Assembly (NCBI GenBank): GCA_029582155.1
Contig: CM055907.1
Coordinates: 12,246,133-12,310,132 of the forward strand
Length of the DNA: 64,000 nucleotides
Source of the DNA: Panopea generosa
Lineage: Eukaryota > Mollusca > Bivalvia > Adapedonta > Hiatellidae
Direction: 5' to 3'
The notes below the pieces were generated by a model that saw only the letters and a list, made by a program, of their open reading frames with translations, made no database searches and was not told the origin of the DNA. Position numbers and translations under genes: made by a program. Shown here piece by piece: positions 51,401 to 54,400 of this stretch. Numbering within the stretch: the first letter of the stretch is position 1; the number at the start of each line of letters is the position of its first letter.

Positions 51401-54400
51401 ATTCACTCGCAGGTGGGCTTGTCATTGTAGCCGTTGGGCATCTGGGTCGTACAAGTGCTATCAATTGACAAGGTACATAGTAATTTATTTGTAACAGAAT
51501 TAAACATCAGTGTATGCGTTTTAAGATTTACCATAATTTTTTGTTGTAACTGTTATGTATAGGAATAATTACACAATTAGCGTGTTGGTTTGGTTGCTAA
51601 GGATTATGGTTAATATAAGTTTACACATGTCACGGCAATTTCCTATTTATTTTAAGTATCAAATCCATTTGGTGGCGGCAGCAATACCTCCTTGACCTCT
51701 CAGTCAACGATGGGGATGGGTGGAGTGGCACAGCCCCAGGCAGCTAATCCATTTGGGGGACAACCAGGTCAACAATCTAGCGGATTCGGGGCGTTTGGAA
51801 ATCAGACTGCTAGTGCTCCCCAGGCTGGAGGATTTGGACAATTTGGTGGCACTCCAGGAGTGCAAAATTCAGCAGTTAGTGCTGGTGCAGGCTTTGGACA
51901 ATTTGGTACGCCTGCATCACAGACCCCAGCGGTGAATGCTGGGGCAGGATTTGGACAGTTTGGTACGCCTGCATCACAAAACCCAGCAGTGAGTGCTGGG
52001 GCAGGTTTTGGACAATTTGGAATGCAGAATGGTGGTGGAGGAGGTTTTGGTGGTTCACATACTAGTGCAGGGTTTGGGCAACAAACATTCGGTGCCCAAC
52101 AACAAGCAGGGTTTGGACAGCCGGCTGGGGCAGGCTTTAGTGCTCAGCCAACAGCACAAGGCTTTGGGCAGCCATCACAGGGATTTGGCCAGCCAGCCCA
52201 AGGGTTTGGACAGCCTGTACAGGGGTACGGAGGACCTCAACAGCAAATGCAGGGATTTGGTGCACAACCCGGCCAACCTGCCGCAGGGTGGGGACAAATG
52301 CCTGGCTCTGCTTCAACGGCCAATCCTTTCATGGTAGGTTATAGATTTATTGAAAAATTAATTAGAACTGTGTTAACATCTCACATGATTAGACAGTACT
52401 TTATTTTTCTTGTAATGTTAAAAAAACTAAGTATTCACATCCCATTTTTGCCTGAACTTTTGTGAAATTGGAGATAAAAACTACCTCCTGTGATAGGTAT
52501 AGACAGGACTCAAACTAGGTCTGATATGAAGGGAAAAGGGAAAGAGAAAGAGAAGTTCAGGGGAAAAATAGACATTATTTATCAGAATATGGTGAATAAT
52601 TATAGATAATATTTCATTGTTATCATTACGTTTTATAAACTTCTACATATATGTGTAAGCTCGTCTGTTTGTACAATTGAAATCAAATTGGTTTTCAAGG
52701 ATCTATGTATTAACTAATATTTTAGGAAAAGAATTTCATAAGCATTAAGCTTTCGGTCTTAAACCCTTTTTATAATTATTCACCTATGTTTTGATTACAC
52801 ATTGTATATATGTTCAGTGTCTAAACTCGTTAATATTTGGTGTATAGCTGTAACTAAAATACAGGTCATGTTCAATATTTATCAATGTCAGTCAAATTTT
52901 ACAGCAGTTATGGCTCCTTTTTGACTTAATTTTCTGTAAAATAATCCTTAATGATCAGTAAACTTATGTATTTAATTAATATTTGGGCATGAGGCTGTAT
53001 AGTTATAAAATACAGGCCAAGTGAGATATTTGTCAATGTAAGTCAAGTTTTACAGGAGTTTTTTTTATTTAATTTTTTGGTAATAAATTTGTTTCCAATA
53101 AATAACTGAAGAGTCTGTATATGTAAGTTTAAAAAGGACTACGACGGTTTTGTGGTAGGGCCAGCATAAAAATTAGTTAATAAGTGATGTCATTTATTAA
53201 GTCATGTCTATGTTGGTGACTGATATTTGCTTCTGTAAAGTAATCAATTTTATTATTTTTTTGTGTAGCTGTATAGTTATAAACTACATGTCAAGTTCGA
53301 TATTTGTCAACATCGGTCAAATTTTACGGGAGTTATGTGTACATTTTAACTTAATTTTTGTTAAAATTGATCAACATATAGCAGCAGCATCAGTGTCCCA
53401 TGGACACAGTTCTAGTTGTTGTTTTATTATTGATAAAACTATTTTGTGTCGTGGTAGTAAGGTGTTCCTTTTTAGTTCTACTGGCCAAAGGCCAGCAGGG
53501 CTTATGTCATGTTAATTGTCCGTAGTCTGACGTCCGTCTTATGTTTGTTAACTTTTTTCTTGTAGACACGATAGCACCTTTACTTTTCATTGAATCTTAT
53601 CCAAACTTGCACAGCAGTTATATAACCAAAAGATCTCGGACAGGTTCTTGAACCAGCGTCATTCGACCACAAATGCCCCCGCCACAGGGCTTATAAGCGC
53701 ATTTTAAACGAAACTTTAAAAAACATTTTTTCTGAAAGTTCAAGGCCTAGACCTTAGATATTTTAAATGTACATACCATGGAGTTCCCCTAAAAGATTTG
53801 TTAAAATGGGGTTCCTGGGGTCAAATTTGTTGTCGCCACAGGGGTCACTGTTTTACATAGAATTATATAGAGAAAATCTAGATGAAATAACGCCTTCATT
53901 TTTCATTGAATCTTAATCAAACTTGCACAACAGTTATATAACCATTAGATCTCGAACATTTTTTTGAATCAGCATGATTTGGCCACAAATGCCCCCGCCA
54001 CAGGGCTTATAAGCACATTTTAAGTAAAATTTTAAAAAATATTTTCTCTGAAAGTTTAAGGCCTAGACCTTAGATATTTTACATGTAGCATCTGTTGCCA
54101 GTAGAGCATTCAGGTCCTCTTGGGCCTTTTGTTTTACTTTTTTCATATGTTAATAAATTTTAACTTGTTTATATAATTAAGTAATGGCATGGAAAATGGC
54201 AGTAACATGGAACACGTGAGTCTTAACCTACTCAATAGCAGCCAAATCCTATAATTACTATACTTATTACCCCACCCACATCTCCCCATGATAGCTCACC
54301 ATGACAGTGTCTTCTTACCAAAACAGTCGAACCTGTATAAGCGATCACCTTTGTTAAGCACCACTTGTCTTAAACAGCCACATTTGTTATTTCCCATTTA

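Larger units (their letters stand above)
45345..51656 (+). other. AGFG intron 9 and its contents
   Basis: SINE F fragment (45480-45585, minus), SINE D (46335-46560, 47893-48120, 50250-50395), another tRNA-SINE (47697-47890), a TGAT microsatellite (48354-48410), SINE C (48421-48730), two MITE C copies (48954-49130, 49343-49530), MITE B (50412-50547) and a dispersed repeat (51150-51420). Nothing recognised in 45600-46330, 46600-47690, 49535-50240 and 50550-51150. Confidence 0.65.

Noticed and set aside
51720..52337. Alternative plus and minus frames across the FG exon
   Set aside because: Low-complexity shadow frames; the FG/NPF frame matches the family and splicing.
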